Under the pieces are notes generated by a model. That model did no database searches, was not told the DNA's origin, and was given only the letters and a program-made list of their open reading frames with translations. Positions 1 through 9,185 of a DNA stretch of 64,000 nucleotides are shown piece after piece. Source of the DNA: an uncultured Pelagibacteraceae bacterium (GTDB lineage Bacteria > Pseudomonadota > Alphaproteobacteria > Pelagibacterales > Pelagibacteraceae); NCBI GenBank assembly GCA_902581925.1, contig CACHQB010000003.1, positions 37,743 to 101,742 of the forward strand, read 5' to 3'. Positions within the stretch are counted from its first letter, which is position 1. Every line of letters begins with the position of its first letter. Both the position numbers and the translations under genes were made by a program.

Positions 1-1759
1 TTAATTCTTTTAATTGATCTGGATTTACTTGTGATGGTGCATTCATCATCAGATCTTGAGCATTTTGGTTCATTGGAAACATTGTGACTTCCCTAATGTT
101 TTTTTCATTAGCTAGTAACATTACGATTCTATCAATACCGGGTGCTATTCCTCCATGTGGTGGCGCACCATAACTAAGTGCATTAATCATTCCACTAAAT
201 TTTTCATCTACTTGTTTTTTGTCATATCCTGCAATTGAGAAAAGTTTATACATAAGTTCTGGTTTGTGATTTCTAATTGCTCCTGAAGATAATTCTATTC
301 CATTACAAACTATGTCGTATTGATAAGCAAGTATATCTAATGGATTTTCAAAATCTTTTTCACTTAAATTTCCTTGGGGCATTGAAAATGGATTATGACT
401 AAATTCAATCTTATTTGTTGATAAATCTTTTTCAAACATTGGATAATCTACAATCCAGCAAAATGCGAACATATTTTCATCAATTAAATCTAAATCTTTT
501 GCAATTTTATCTCTTGCAAGCGCAGTAATTTTTTCTAATTCGTCTTGTTTTCCGCAAGACATGAAAATACTATCTCCGATTTCACAGTTTGTTTTTTTCA
601 TGATTTCAACCAATGCATCTTGAGAAAAGAATTTTCCTATAGGGCCTTTTGCTGAAATATCTTTATCTTTTTCAAAAGTAAAATAAGCTAAACCAGATGC
701 ACCTTCTTCTTTTGCCCATTTATCAATATTATCAAAAAAACTTCTTGGCTTATCTTTTGTATTTTTTGTAATAATACATCTTACTTTAGATCCAGATTTT
801 ACTAATTTTTTAAATATATCAAATGAAACATCTTCTCTTGAAAAAATTTCACTGATATCATTTATAACAAGTGGATTTCTTAAATCTGGTTTATCAGTAC
901 CATATCTAAGCATTGCTTCCTTGTATGATATCTTTGGAAATTTATCAAACATCAGTTTTTTAGTAGAAAAATGTTTAAATGTATTTACCATTAACTTCTC
1001 GACAACATTAAATACATCTTCCTGCTCAACAAATGACATTTCTAAATCTAATTGATAAAACTCTCCAGGACTTCTGTCTGCTCTTGCATCTTCGTCTCTA
1101 AAACAAGGTGCGATTTGAAAATATCTATCAAACCCTGAGACCATTATTAATTGTTTAAATTGTTGAGGTGCTTGAGGTAATGCATAAAATTTTCCTGGAT
1201 TTAAACGACTAGGTACTAAAAAATCTCTAGCACCTTCCGGACTAGATGAAGTTAAAATTGGTGTTTGAAATTCTAAAAAACCTAATTTAGTCATTTCACT
1301 TCGGATATATGAAATAACTTTAGATCTTAAAATAATATTTTCATGAATTTTTTTTCTTCTTAAATCTAAAAATCTATATTTCAATCTTATCTCTTCAGCA
1401 TATTCTTGATCACTAAAGATTGGCATTGGTAACTCTTTACAAGTGCCCAAAACTTCATACTGCTCAATAACAACCTCTATTTCACCAGTATCAATTTCAG
1501 AATTAATTGTTTCTTTAGATCTATTTACAACTTTTCCCTCAACTTTTATTACTGTTTCTAATTGCATTTTTTCTAAATCAGAAAAATGTTTATTATCTTT
1601 GTCAATTATACATTGGGTTATTCCGTAATTATCTCTCAAATCAATAAATAATAAATTCCCATGATCTCTTTTTTTATTGATCCAGCCTGAAAGAGAAATT
1701 TTTTTATCTACATCCTCTTTTCTTAATTCATTACACTTATGTGTTCTATACTTATTCAA
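1..1759 (-). CDS. aspS: Aspartate--tRNA ligase (3' end outside window)
   Basis: Charges tRNA-Asp with aspartate in the cytoplasm; class II synthetase. A TTG at 1759-1757 opens 586 codons with no stop, and the frame leaves the window at base 1, so the last codons are missing. The N-terminus (LNKYRTHKCNELRKEDV, then GWINKKRDHGNLLFIDLRD) matches the OB-fold anticodon-binding domain from its first residues, which supports the TTG start. Class II motif 2 (FRDEDARADRSPGEF) lies mid-protein and motif 3 (GIAPGIDRIVMLL) near the C-terminus. The start abuts the stop of the Hda-like gene at 1760, so the two are probably cotranscribed. Whether it is the discriminating or tRNA-Asn-misacylating form cannot be told here. 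Confidence 0.95.
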   Translation of the reverse strand, partial: MNKYRTHKCNELRKEDVDKKISLSGWINKKRDHGNLLFIDLRDNYGITQCIIDKDNKHFSDLEKMQLETVIKVEGKVVNRSKETINSEIDTGEIEVVIEQYEVLGTCKELPMPIFSDQEYAEEIRLKYRFLDLRRKKIHENIILRSKVISYIRSEMTKLGFLEFQTPILTSSSPEGARDFLVPSRLNPGKFYALPQAPQQFKQLIMVSGFDRYFQIAPCFRDEDARADRSPGEFYQLDLEMSFVEQEDVFNVVEKLMVNTFKHFSTKKLMFDKFPKISYKEAMLRYGTDKPDLRNPLVINDISEIFSREDVSFDIFKKLVKSGSKVRCIITKNTKDKPRSFFDNIDKWAKEEGASGLAYFTFEKDKDISAKGPIGKFFSQDALVEIMKKTNCEIGDSIFMSCGKQDELEKITALARDKIAKDLDLIDENMFAFCWIVDYPMFEKDLSTNKIEFSHNPFSMPQGNLSEKDFENPLDILAYQYDIVCNGIELSSGAIRNHKPELMYKLFSIAGYDKKQVDEKFSGMINALSYGAPPHGGIAPGIDRIVMLLANEKNIREVTMFPMNQNAQDLMMNAPSQVNPDQLKEL

Positions 1760-2422
1760 TTAAACCTCTAAAGCTTCTTTAATAATTTTAAAATCGATCG
1801 GTTTTTTTCTTTTTAAACTAATTTCGTCGATTTTATATATGAAATCAGAAATTTTGCCATATGTTCTATCTATTCTCTTAATTATAAATTCAACAAGTTT
1901 TTGATCTATTGATATTTGACGATCAGAAAGATTTTTTAATATTAATGCATAGATTAAATCATCACCAGGTTTTTCAATTTGAGATAAAATAAAATTAGTA
2001 GATCTTGATTTTAGATCATTTAATTTAAATTTAATATCAACTATTGGTATTGTTGAAGTTGTTATCAAATATTTATTATCCTGATCTATTATATTAATAA
2101 GCGAAAATAATAAGTTTTCATTTATTTTTTCAGTTAAATCCTCAATAATAATGTTTTCGTATATTTTAATTTTATGAAGAAAATCATTACTAATATCGTC
2201 TGAATTAATTTTAATACCTCCATTTTTTGCTAAAAATATATTAATTAAATGACTTTTTCCTGAAAACTTTTCACCTATTAAGTTTATAAAATTTTTATCC
2301 CACTTTGGCCAATTATTTAAAAGTCGAAAAGAATGTTCGTTGCTATTTGAAACATAAAAATCCTGGTCTTTAAAATTTTGCTCATAATCAAATTTAAGTA
2401 TTTGCTGATTAAGATTTGTCAT
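1760..2422 (-). CDS. hda: Hda/DnaA-related AAA+ protein
   Basis: A 220-residue DnaA-like ATPase without the C-terminal DNA-binding domain of DnaA, as in Hda, which with the sliding clamp promotes ATP hydrolysis by DnaA to prevent re-initiation. Visible motifs are a Walker A (GEKFSGKS, about residues 50-57), a weak Walker B (IIIEDL, 91-96), a box VII-like arginine (DLKSRS, R140) and a sensor 2 region (RIDRTYGK, about 183-190). A near-N-terminal LNQQILKFDY may be a clamp-binding segment, as the Hda clamp motif is also N-terminal. It overlaps the upstream DUF2066 gene by 14 bases and abuts aspS. The family assignment is firm; the regulatory role is inferred from the family. Confidence 0.82.
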   Translation of the reverse strand: MTNLNQQILKFDYEQNFKDQDFYVSNSNEHSFRLLNNWPKWDKNFINLIGEKFSGKSHLINIFLAKNGGIKINSDDISNDFLHKIKIYENIIIEDLTEKINENLLFSLINIIDQDNKYLITTSTIPIVDIKFKLNDLKSRSTNFILSQIEKPGDDLIYALILKNLSDRQISIDQKLVEFIIKRIDRTYGKISDFIYKIDEISLKRKKPIDFKIIKEALEV

Positions 2423-3482
2423 TTAAAACCCAAATTTTATTTTTAATTTCAAAATAATAATTTTGATAACTCATGACTTCTAAAAATTTATCAGGTGTTC
2501 CATTAAAAATAACTTTATAATAATTATTTTGATTATCAAATTTATAAATATATGAATTATATATCAAATCCATACTAGATAAAACTTTTTCAAATTTTTT
2601 AATTTTTATATTATTAGAATTATCTATAGAAATATTTAAAGATAGTTTTACTGAGGTATTAATTTGATTCTGTGATTTCCAAAAATCTTCATATACTAAT
2701 TTTAATTTATCAATAAATTTAAAAATCTCTTCTTCATTATCAAAGTTCACTTCATTATAATTTAAATTTTTTAAATTTTTTTTCTGATTAAAAATTCTTA
2801 TTTTATTATTATTTTTAAAAACAATCATAATTATATGATCATTCATATTGTATTTATTTATAATTTTCTTGAAGTCATAAGTTTCTAAATTATTAATATT
2901 CTTTTTAATTAAACTAAAATCATCAAGATCTTGAGTGGGTAAGATGTAATTTAAAAGACTGTATCTTTTATTATTTAAATTCCAGCTTGTAAATAATATA
3001 TTCTCTGAAAACATTGAAACCTGATTTCTATTTTGATCAACAAAAATAGGAATAAATAAAATATCTTTTTTAAAAGGCAATGATGGAAAAACATTTTTTG
3101 ACTCTAGTAAATCAAATATATTTTTTTTATTAAATGAAACATTCAGAGTTAGATAATAAATCTCATCAATAAACTTTTCTTCTACAATGGAGAAAGTTTC
3201 AATCATACCCTTTATTTGATTAATTGAGGTATTTTTTAATTTTACATGATCTTTGCTTTGGACAATTGACATAATAAGTTCATTAAATGCCTCTTCAAAT
3301 CCTTTGTCGATGATTTCATTTTTATTAAAATTTATTTCAAAAGGTGTTGATATTTCAATATCGCTAATAGAAAATGTATTTGCATGAAGTTTTCCTGTGG
3401 AAAAGAAAATATTTATTAAAGCAAGAAATATAAAAAAATTATATAAAGGCTTAAATTTATTAAGTAGAGGAATAAATTTCAT
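2409..3482 (-). CDS. DUF2066-like exported protein
   Basis: A 357-residue protein with a hydrophobic N-terminus (about residues 14-30) and a likely signal-peptide cleavage after KLHA (residue 34). The body has no enzyme motif I recognise. Position is the main clue: genes for DUF2066 proteins are often found beside purM and hda in Proteobacteria, and this gene sits exactly between an hda-like gene and divergent purM. The sequence itself is rich in Asn, Lys, Ile and Phe and diverged, so the domain call rests on synteny as much as on sequence. Its start is only 11 bases from the purM start on the other strand. Function unknown. Confidence 0.6.
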   Translation of the reverse strand: MKFIPLLNKFKPLYNFFIFLALINIFFSTGKLHANTFSISDIEISTPFEINFNKNEIIDKGFEEAFNELIMSIVQSKDHVKLKNTSINQIKGMIETFSIVEEKFIDEIYYLTLNVSFNKKNIFDLLESKNVFPSLPFKKDILFIPIFVDQNRNQVSMFSENILFTSWNLNNKRYSLLNYILPTQDLDDFSLIKKNINNLETYDFKKIINKYNMNDHIIMIVFKNNNKIRIFNQKKNLKNLNYNEVNFDNEEEIFKFIDKLKLVYEDFWKSQNQINTSVKLSLNISIDNSNNIKIKKFEKVLSSMDLIYNSYIYKFDNQNNYYKVIFNGTPDKFLEVMSYQNYYFEIKNKIWVLNDKS

Positions 3483-3493
3483 AAAACATATTA

Positions 3494-4525
3494 ATGAATA
3501 AAAAAAAATTTACCTATAAAAAAAGTGGAGTTAATATAAGTGCTGCTGATAAATTTGTTGATTTCATTTCTACAGTTTCATCAAAAAAAAGAGGCAAAAA
3601 AAAGTTTTCTAATATAGGTGGTTTTGGTTCAATTACGAACATTCCAAGTAATATTAAACAACCTAAAATAGTGGCATGCACAGATGGTGTGGGAACTAAA
3701 ATTGAAATTGCTAATACATTAAATAGATTTGATACAATTGGAATTGACTTAGTCGCAATGAGTGTAAACGATTTAATTGTTCAAGGAGCAAAGCCATTAC
3801 TTTTTTTAGATTATATATCTATAAATAAAATTGATCTTAAAAAACTTAAAGCAATAATAAACGGGATTAAAAAAGGCTGTAACCAATCAGAATGTGAACT
3901 AGTCGGTGGAGAAACTGCAGAAATGCCTGGTACTTACGAAAAAGGTAAATTTGATATTGCAGGCTTTGCTGTTGGTATTGTTGCAAAGAATAAAATTTTA
4001 AATAAAAATAAAATAAAAAAAAATAATCTTATATTAGCGGTTCCTTCTAATGGTTTACATTCTAATGGTTTTTCTCTTGTAAGATATTTAATTAAACAAA
4101 AAAAAATAAATATAAAAAAAAATAAATTTTTAAAATCTGAGCTTTTAAAACCAACTAAAATATATGTTAAAGAAATAATGAATTTAATTAATAAAAATTT
4201 AATTAATGGTTGTGCAAATATAACTGGAGGAGGATTATCTGATAATATTAAAAGAATTATACCTGATAAACTTTCTGCAAATATAAGCTTAGATAAAATT
4301 AAGACTTCTAAAATATTTAATTGGCTAAAAAAAAATGGAATTTCCGAAAAGGAAATGCTCAAAACATTTAATTGTGGGGTTGGTTTTTGCCTTATTATTG
4401 AAGGTAAAAATCTTAAAAAAATAAATAAATTTTTTTCTAAAAAGTACAGACCTTATGTTATCGGAAAAATTTTTAATGATAAAAATAAAGTTAAATTAAA
4501 TGGTTCTATCAACTGGTATCAATAG
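3494..4525 (+). CDS. purM: Phosphoribosylformylglycinamidine cyclo-ligase
   Basis: AIR synthetase, purine pathway step 5: closes the imidazole ring of FGAM using ATP. Family segments are in order: SGVNISAADKFVDFI (about 11-25), ACTDGVGTKIEIA (61-73), GIDLVAMSVNDLIVQGAKP (83-101), VGGETAEMPGTY (137-148) and NITGGGLSDNIKRIIP in the C-terminal half. At 343 residues the length is normal. The following purN frame overlaps the 3' end by 26 bases, so the pair is translationally coupled. The start lies 11 bases from the divergent DUF2066 gene, so its promoter must lie inside that coding sequence. Confidence 0.97.
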   Translation: MNKKKFTYKKSGVNISAADKFVDFISTVSSKKRGKKKFSNIGGFGSITNIPSNIKQPKIVACTDGVGTKIEIANTLNRFDTIGIDLVAMSVNDLIVQGAKPLLFLDYISINKIDLKKLKAIINGIKKGCNQSECELVGGETAEMPGTYEKGKFDIAGFAVGIVAKNKILNKNKIKKNNLILAVPSNGLHSNGFSLVRYLIKQKKINIKKNKFLKSELLKPTKIYVKEIMNLINKNLINGCANITGGGLSDNIKRIIPDKLSANISLDKIKTSKIFNWLKKNGISEKEMLKTFNCGVGFCLIIEGKNLKKINKFFSKKYRPYVIGKIFNDKNKVKLNGSINWYQ

Positions 4526-5081
4526 AATTAGAACAGCTGTATTTATTTCAGGTACAGGAAGTAACTTAAAATCTCTTATCAAATTTTCTAAAAGTAATAA
4601 ATCTCCTATATCTATTGAGTTAATTGTTTCAAACAATGCTAAAGCAAAGGGATTAAATTATGCTAAAATTTATAAAATAAAAAAAAAAGTTTTAAATTTT
4701 AAAAATAAAAATTTGAGCGAAAATAAATTTATTTCTTATTTAAAAATAAATAATATTGAAATGATTTGTTTGGCTGGATTTATGGAAATTTTATCAAAGA
4801 ATTTTATAAAAAAGTTTAAAGGAAAAATTTTAAATATACATCCGTCTTTACTACCTAGATATAAAGGCTTAAATACTCACGAAAGAGCATTAAAAAATAA
4901 AGAAAAATATTCAGGATGCACAGTTCATTTTGTTAATTCTAAATTAGATTCTGGAAAAATTATTCTACAAAAAAAAGTTAAAATTTCAAAAAATGAGACT
5001 AAAAACTCTCTCGCTAAAAAAATTTTAATCCAAGAACATAAACTATATCAAAAAGCTATAATAAAAGTCTTTAATCTTTAA
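4500..5081 (+). CDS. purN: Phosphoribosylglycinamide formyltransferase
   Basis: GAR transformylase: transfers formyl from 10-formyl-tetrahydrofolate to GAR, purine step 3. The sequence shows FISGTGSNLKSL (about residues 15-26), the catalytic block NIHPSLLPRYKG (112-123, Asn112 and His114) and the catalytic Asp in KLDSGKI (Asp150), all at the expected spacing. It is 193 residues from an ATG inside the end of purM; the first ten residues are not conserved, so translation could begin a few codons later. The stop codon is shared with ndk on the opposite strand through a TTAA palindrome at 5078-5081. Confidence 0.95.
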   Translation: MVLSTGINRIRTAVFISGTGSNLKSLIKFSKSNKSPISIELIVSNNAKAKGLNYAKIYKIKKKVLNFKNKNLSENKFISYLKINNIEMICLAGFMEILSKNFIKKFKGKILNIHPSLLPRYKGLNTHERALKNKEKYSGCTVHFVNSKLDSGKIILQKKVKISKNETKNSLAKKILIQEHKLYQKAIIKVFNL

Positions 5082-5488
5082 TCTTTAAAGAAAAAATTTA
5101 TTTCAATTTTAGCATTTTCAACACTATCTGATCCATGTACTGAATTTTTATCAATTGAAATTCCAAATTTTTTTCTAATAGTACCCTCTTCTGCGTCTTT
5201 CGGATTTGTCGCGCCCATTAATTCTCTGTTTCCTATAACTGCATTATCTTTTTCGAGAACCATAACCACAATTGGACCAGATGAAAGATAATCACATAAA
5301 TCGTTGTAAAATGGCTTCGTTTCATGAATTTTATAAAACTTTTCTGCTTCAGATTTTTCAATTTGAATTTTTTTTTCTTTCAATATTGCAAAACCTTTAC
5401 TTTTAAATATTTCTTTAATTTCTTTCTCAAGATTTCTTTCAACTGCATCTGGTTTAATTATTGATAATGTCTGTTCTAAATTACTCAT
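5078..5488 (-). CDS. ndk: Nucleoside diphosphate kinase
   Basis: Balances NTP and dNTP pools through a phospho-histidine intermediate. From the ATG at 5488 the protein is 136 residues, starting MSNLEQTLSIIKPDAVERN. The catalytic histidine is in NSVHGSDSVENA (His118 in this numbering). I chose this ATG because a GAGG Shine-Dalgarno core lies six bases upstream; an in-frame TTG 12 bases earlier overlaps that site and adds four non-conserved residues. The start overlaps the pepA stop (ATGAGTAA), so ndk is probably translated in concert with pepA. Confidence 0.97.
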   Translation of the reverse strand: MSNLEQTLSIIKPDAVERNLEKEIKEIFKSKGFAILKEKKIQIEKSEAEKFYKIHETKPFYNDLCDYLSSGPIVVMVLEKDNAVIGNRELMGATNPKDAEEGTIRKKFGISIDKNSVHGSDSVENAKIEINFFFKD

Positions 5489-6935
5489 AGTGATCCTCAA
5501 TTAGTTTGTTTAATAATCTAACTCCATAACCTGTTGCACCACCTGAATTTAATGCTCCACCATATTTTGAAAAAGCCATTCCAGCTATATCTAAGTGTGC
5601 CCAAGGTGTTTTTTTTAAAATAAATCTTTGTAAAAATTGAGCAGCTGTCGTGGATCCTGCTCCACCAACATAATTAATATTTTGCATATCTGCATTTTTT
5701 GAGTCAATTAATTTATCAAAATTTTTATTTAACGGCATTCTCCAAACCTTCTCTTGAACATTTTCTCCTGCGTGAATTAATTCATTTGACAACTTATCGT
5801 CATTTGAAAATAAACCGGCGTATTCAGATCCAAGAGAAACAATAATTGCTCCTGTTAGTGTCGCTAAATCTACTATAAATTTTGGCTTAAATTTTTCTTC
5901 GGTGTATGTAAGTGCATCAGCTAATACCAATCTTCCTTCAGCATCTGTATTTAAAATTTCTACTGTCTTGCCGCTATATGATTTAACTATATCTCCTGGT
6001 CTTTGCGCATTACCGCCTGGCATATTTTCAACAAGTCCAACTACACCAACAGCATTTACCTTTGCTTTTCTTAAAGCCAAACTTTTCATTAACCCAACTA
6101 CAACTGCTGAACCCGCCATATCATATGTCATATCTTCCATAAACTTAGCTGGCTTAAGAGAAATTCCTCCCGTATCAAAACAAACTCCTTTTCCTACAAA
6201 TGCTAAAGGTTTAGATTTATCATTTAAACCTTTCCATTCAATGGTAGCTAAATAAGAGCCTCTGATGCTTCCTTGACCAACTCCAAGCAGAGTATTCATT
6301 CCAAGTTTTTTTAATTTTTTTTCGTCATAAATATTAACTTTTAAACCAATCTTGCTCAAAGATTTGAGTCTTTTGGCATATTCATCAGGATGTAAAACAT
6401 TTCCAGGCTCTGAAACCAGATCTCTTGTATAAAAAGTTCCTTCTTCTATAGCTTTAAATTTTATTTGGTCTTTAATAGATGAGATATTTTTTCCAGTTAC
6501 TATTATAGATATATTTTTTCTATTTTTTTTAGTTTTGTACTTATCAAATTTGTATGATTTTAACTTAAATCCATGCAAAAAATATCCAATTAAATTTTTA
6601 TATTTTATAGATACGGTGTTTGAATTAATACAATAATCATGTTTTTTAAAACTCTTGCAAAATTCGTAAAATTTAGCTCCCAAATTTTCTACCTCGGTGC
6701 TCTTAAGTTCTTTTTTTAAAGATATTAATATTATTTTTTTTTTAGAGGAATAATCGAAAGTTAATATTTTTTTTTGTAGATCGCTCGACTTTATTAGATC
6801 ACTAATATATGAATATTCTGAGCTTAAAATATGTTTTTTTAAACTTGAAATATTGAATTTTTCATCAATAAACAAAACTTCATTAGAAAAGTTTTTTTTA
6901 GACAAATTTTTTTTATAAACAATTTTAATTGACAT
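5481..6935 (-). CDS. pepA: Cytosol (leucyl) aminopeptidase
   Basis: M17 two-metal aminopeptidase that removes N-terminal residues from peptides in the cytoplasm; in some bacteria PepA also binds DNA. Metal- and substrate-site segments are clear: VGKGVCFDTGGISLKPA with Lys and Asp ligands, DMTYDMAGSA, and the family signature NTDAEGRLVLADAL. The C-terminal domain is well conserved and the N-terminal macro-like domain is diverged. From the ATG at 6935 the product is 484 residues; a GTG at 6950 would add five. It is divergent from lptF with about 60 bases between, as in many Proteobacteria, and its stop overlaps the ndk start. Confidence 0.95.
   Translation of the reverse strand: MSIKIVYKKNLSKKNFSNEVLFIDEKFNISSLKKHILSSEYSYISDLIKSSDLQKKILTFDYSSKKKIILISLKKELKSTEVENLGAKFYEFCKSFKKHDYCINSNTVSIKYKNLIGYFLHGFKLKSYKFDKYKTKKNRKNISIIVTGKNISSIKDQIKFKAIEEGTFYTRDLVSEPGNVLHPDEYAKRLKSLSKIGLKVNIYDEKKLKKLGMNTLLGVGQGSIRGSYLATIEWKGLNDKSKPLAFVGKGVCFDTGGISLKPAKFMEDMTYDMAGSAVVVGLMKSLALRKAKVNAVGVVGLVENMPGGNAQRPGDIVKSYSGKTVEILNTDAEGRLVLADALTYTEEKFKPKFIVDLATLTGAIIVSLGSEYAGLFSNDDKLSNELIHAGENVQEKVWRMPLNKNFDKLIDSKNADMQNINYVGGAGSTTAAQFLQRFILKKTPWAHLDIAGMAFSKYGGALNSGGATGYGVRLLNKLIEDHYE
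5495..5498 (-). promoter_or_regulatory. Ribosome binding site of ndk
   Basis: Minus-strand GAGG followed by ATCACT and the ATG at 5488. This is one of the few clear Shine-Dalgarno cores in the window. It decides the ndk start against the upstream in-frame TTG, and it sits inside the last codons of pepA. Confidence 0.7.
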
Positions 6936-6996
6936 AAGTTTTAAATACACTCTATACGAGATGAATGCTATATATGAATAAAAATATCATTTTTCA

Positions 6997-8115
6997 ATGA
7001 AAAAAATTATATTTAAAAAACTATTATCAGACTGTTTAATATTTTTTCTAGTAACATTGCTAGGAATTAGTTCTATAATTTGGGTATTTCAGGCGGTAAA
7101 TTTTTTAGACATTATAATCGAAGATGGTCGAAATTATTCGGTATACATGAACTATACTCTTTTAAATATTCCAAAAATTGTTACAAAAGTATTACCATTC
7201 TGCATTTTTTTTAGTTTTTCATATGTGTTTATTAAATACGAAATGAATAACGAACTAATGATTTTTTGGAATCATGGAATAGAAAAACTTAGTGTAATAA
7301 ATTTTTTTTTACTATTTTCTTTAATTCTGCTAGCAGGTCAAATTTTTTTAACATCAATTGTTGTTCCTAAATCTGAAGAGATATCAAGGAGCGGGTTAAG
7401 AACTTCTGATGTAGATTACTTCGAAGGTTTAATTAAACCAAAAAAATTTAATGATACTATAAAAGGTTTGACAATTTATACTGATGATAAAAATAAAAAT
7501 AATGAACTAATAAATATATATATTAAAAAAGCTACAGAGAATTCATTCCAAATAACTTATGCAAAGAAAGGTGTTTTTGAAAATAGAGGAAATAATAAAA
7601 TTTTAGTTTTATATGATGGACAAACTTTAAGTAGCACTCAAGGTAAAATAACAAATTTTAGTTTTTCAAAATCAGATTTTGGATTAGGTGATATGAACTC
7701 ACATATGGTTGTTCATAAAAAACTTCAAGAGCAACCTACTGAAAGTTTAATTAATTGTATAAAAAGTTTATTCAATTCTGAAAAAATTGAAATAATAAAT
7801 TGTAATAAAGATAACCCAAGAAATGTTTACAGAGAACTTATAGAAAGATTAATTAACCCATTTTATTTACCACTATTAATTTTAATTTCATCAATTAATC
7901 TATTGATACCAAAGGAAAATATAAATTACTTAAAGATAAGATTTTTAATTTTTATAATTGGGATCTTAATAATAATTATTTCTGAAAGTTTATTAGGTTA
8001 TGTTGATAAAACTTTATCTAAAAATCTTTTCTTAATTTTTATTCCTATGATTTCTGTTTTATTAATTTACTCCATACTATTTTATAAATTCAAATTTAAT
8101 AAATATTTAAAATGA
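6997..8115 (+). CDS. lptF: LPS export ABC transporter permease LptF
   Basis: Inner-membrane permease of the LptB2FG transporter, which extracts lipopolysaccharide and passes it to the periplasmic bridge. At 372 residues it shows the YjgP/YjgQ layout: hydrophobic segments in the first 125 residues, a periplasmic beta-jellyroll-like middle (about 130-270), and three hydrophobic segments in the last 90 residues, preceded by the RELIERLINPFYLPLL coupling-type region. It is first in lptF-lptG-lptD and overlaps lptG by four bases. LptF rather than LptG is assigned by gene order and by the longer match to YjgP-type proteins. Confidence 0.9.
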   Translation: MKKIIFKKLLSDCLIFFLVTLLGISSIIWVFQAVNFLDIIIEDGRNYSVYMNYTLLNIPKIVTKVLPFCIFFSFSYVFIKYEMNNELMIFWNHGIEKLSVINFFLLFSLILLAGQIFLTSIVVPKSEEISRSGLRTSDVDYFEGLIKPKKFNDTIKGLTIYTDDKNKNNELINIYIKKATENSFQITYAKKGVFENRGNNKILVLYDGQTLSSTQGKITNFSFSKSDFGLGDMNSHMVVHKKLQEQPTESLINCIKSLFNSEKIEIINCNKDNPRNVYRELIERLINPFYLPLLILISSINLLIPKENINYLKIRFLIFIIGILIIIISESLLGYVDKTLSKNLFLIFIPMISVLLIYSILFYKFKFNKYLK

Positions 8116-9185
8116 GCACATATATTAAATTTTTATCTTCAATTTTTTTAAAATCATTTTTCAACATTTTTTGTATTATGACAAGTTTAGTTTTTATTTT
8201 GAATATTTTAAAAGAAATTGAATTTTTTAGTGATAAAAATGTAAATACTCTTTATCCTATATATTTGTCATTAATGAGTTCTCCATCAATAATTTTTGAA
8301 ATGTTTCCATTTATTTTTTTAGTTTCAACTCAATTTTTTTTTATTAAACTTTTAAATAATAATGAGATTAATATTTTCAAATATTTTGGTTTAAATAATT
8401 TTAAAATAATAAAAGTTCTTTCTATTCTTAGTTTATTGTTAGGTACATTAATTATTGTATTTTTTTACAATTTATCCTCAAACTTGCAGAGTTATTATTT
8501 AGAATTTAAAAATCAATACTCTAAAGATAAAACATATTTGGCTGTAATTAACAAAAATGGCTTATGGATAAAGGATATTTATGAAGATAAAATTAGCATT
8601 ATAAATTCATCAAAAATAGAAACTAATTTTTTAAAAAATACGATCATCACAACTTTTGATAAAAACTACAATCCTATTAGAAATATAAAAAGTGACAAAA
8701 TAGATATAAAAAATAATACTTGGATTATTTACGATGCTTCAATAATAGAAAAAAACACAAGCAAAAACGAAGATTTATATAATTTTGAGACAAATTTTAA
8801 TCTCAAAATGATAGAATCTTTATTTTCTAACCTATCATCATTGTCAATAATTAAATTAATTAATCTCAGAGATAATTATAATTCTTTAAACTATTCAATA
8901 GTTGACGTAAATTTACAGATATACAAAATTTTTACTTACCCAATTTTCCTAATGTTAATGACTATTTTTTCTTCAGTAATAATGTTCAATACAAAAAATT
9001 TTAAAAGCAATACATTAAAAATTGTAATTGGACTATTTTTTTCAGTATTAATTTACTATATCAGTAACTTTTTTAATGTGATGGGTTCTACAGAAAAAAT
9101 TCCATTAATATTTGCAATTTGGATACCTTTGATATTATTGGGTATTATAAACACTATAATGTTATTCAAAATAAATGAAAAATAA
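8112..9185 (+). CDS. lptG: LPS export ABC transporter permease LptG
   Basis: Partner permease of LptF. It has the same architecture in 357 residues: N-terminal membrane segments to about residue 120 with the SPSIIFEMFPFIFLVST motif typical of this family, a periplasmic domain, and C-terminal membrane segments around the MLMTIFSSVIMFNTKN region. It overlaps lptF (ATGA) and also the start of lptD by 11 bases, so the three are one operon. No ATPase gene (lptB) is nearby. Confidence 0.88.
   Translation: MSTYIKFLSSIFLKSFFNIFCIMTSLVFILNILKEIEFFSDKNVNTLYPIYLSLMSSPSIIFEMFPFIFLVSTQFFFIKLLNNNEINIFKYFGLNNFKIIKVLSILSLLLGTLIIVFFYNLSSNLQSYYLEFKNQYSKDKTYLAVINKNGLWIKDIYEDKISIINSSKIETNFLKNTIITTFDKNYNPIRNIKSDKIDIKNNTWIIYDASIIEKNTSKNEDLYNFETNFNLKMIESLFSNLSSLSIIKLINLRDNYNSLNYSIVDVNLQIYKIFTYPIFLMLMTIFSSVIMFNTKNFKSNTLKIVIGLFFSVLIYYISNFFNVMGSTEKIPLIFAIWIPLILLGIINTIMLFKINEK

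Noticed and set aside
3934..4362. Minus-strand frame of 142 codons inside purM
   Set aside because: It lies wholly opposite a well-conserved enzyme and shows no family features or ribosome site.
5489..5500. Upstream TTG start for ndk
   Set aside because: It overlaps the GAGG ribosome site and adds only non-conserved residues; the ATG at 5488 fits both the family and the spacing.
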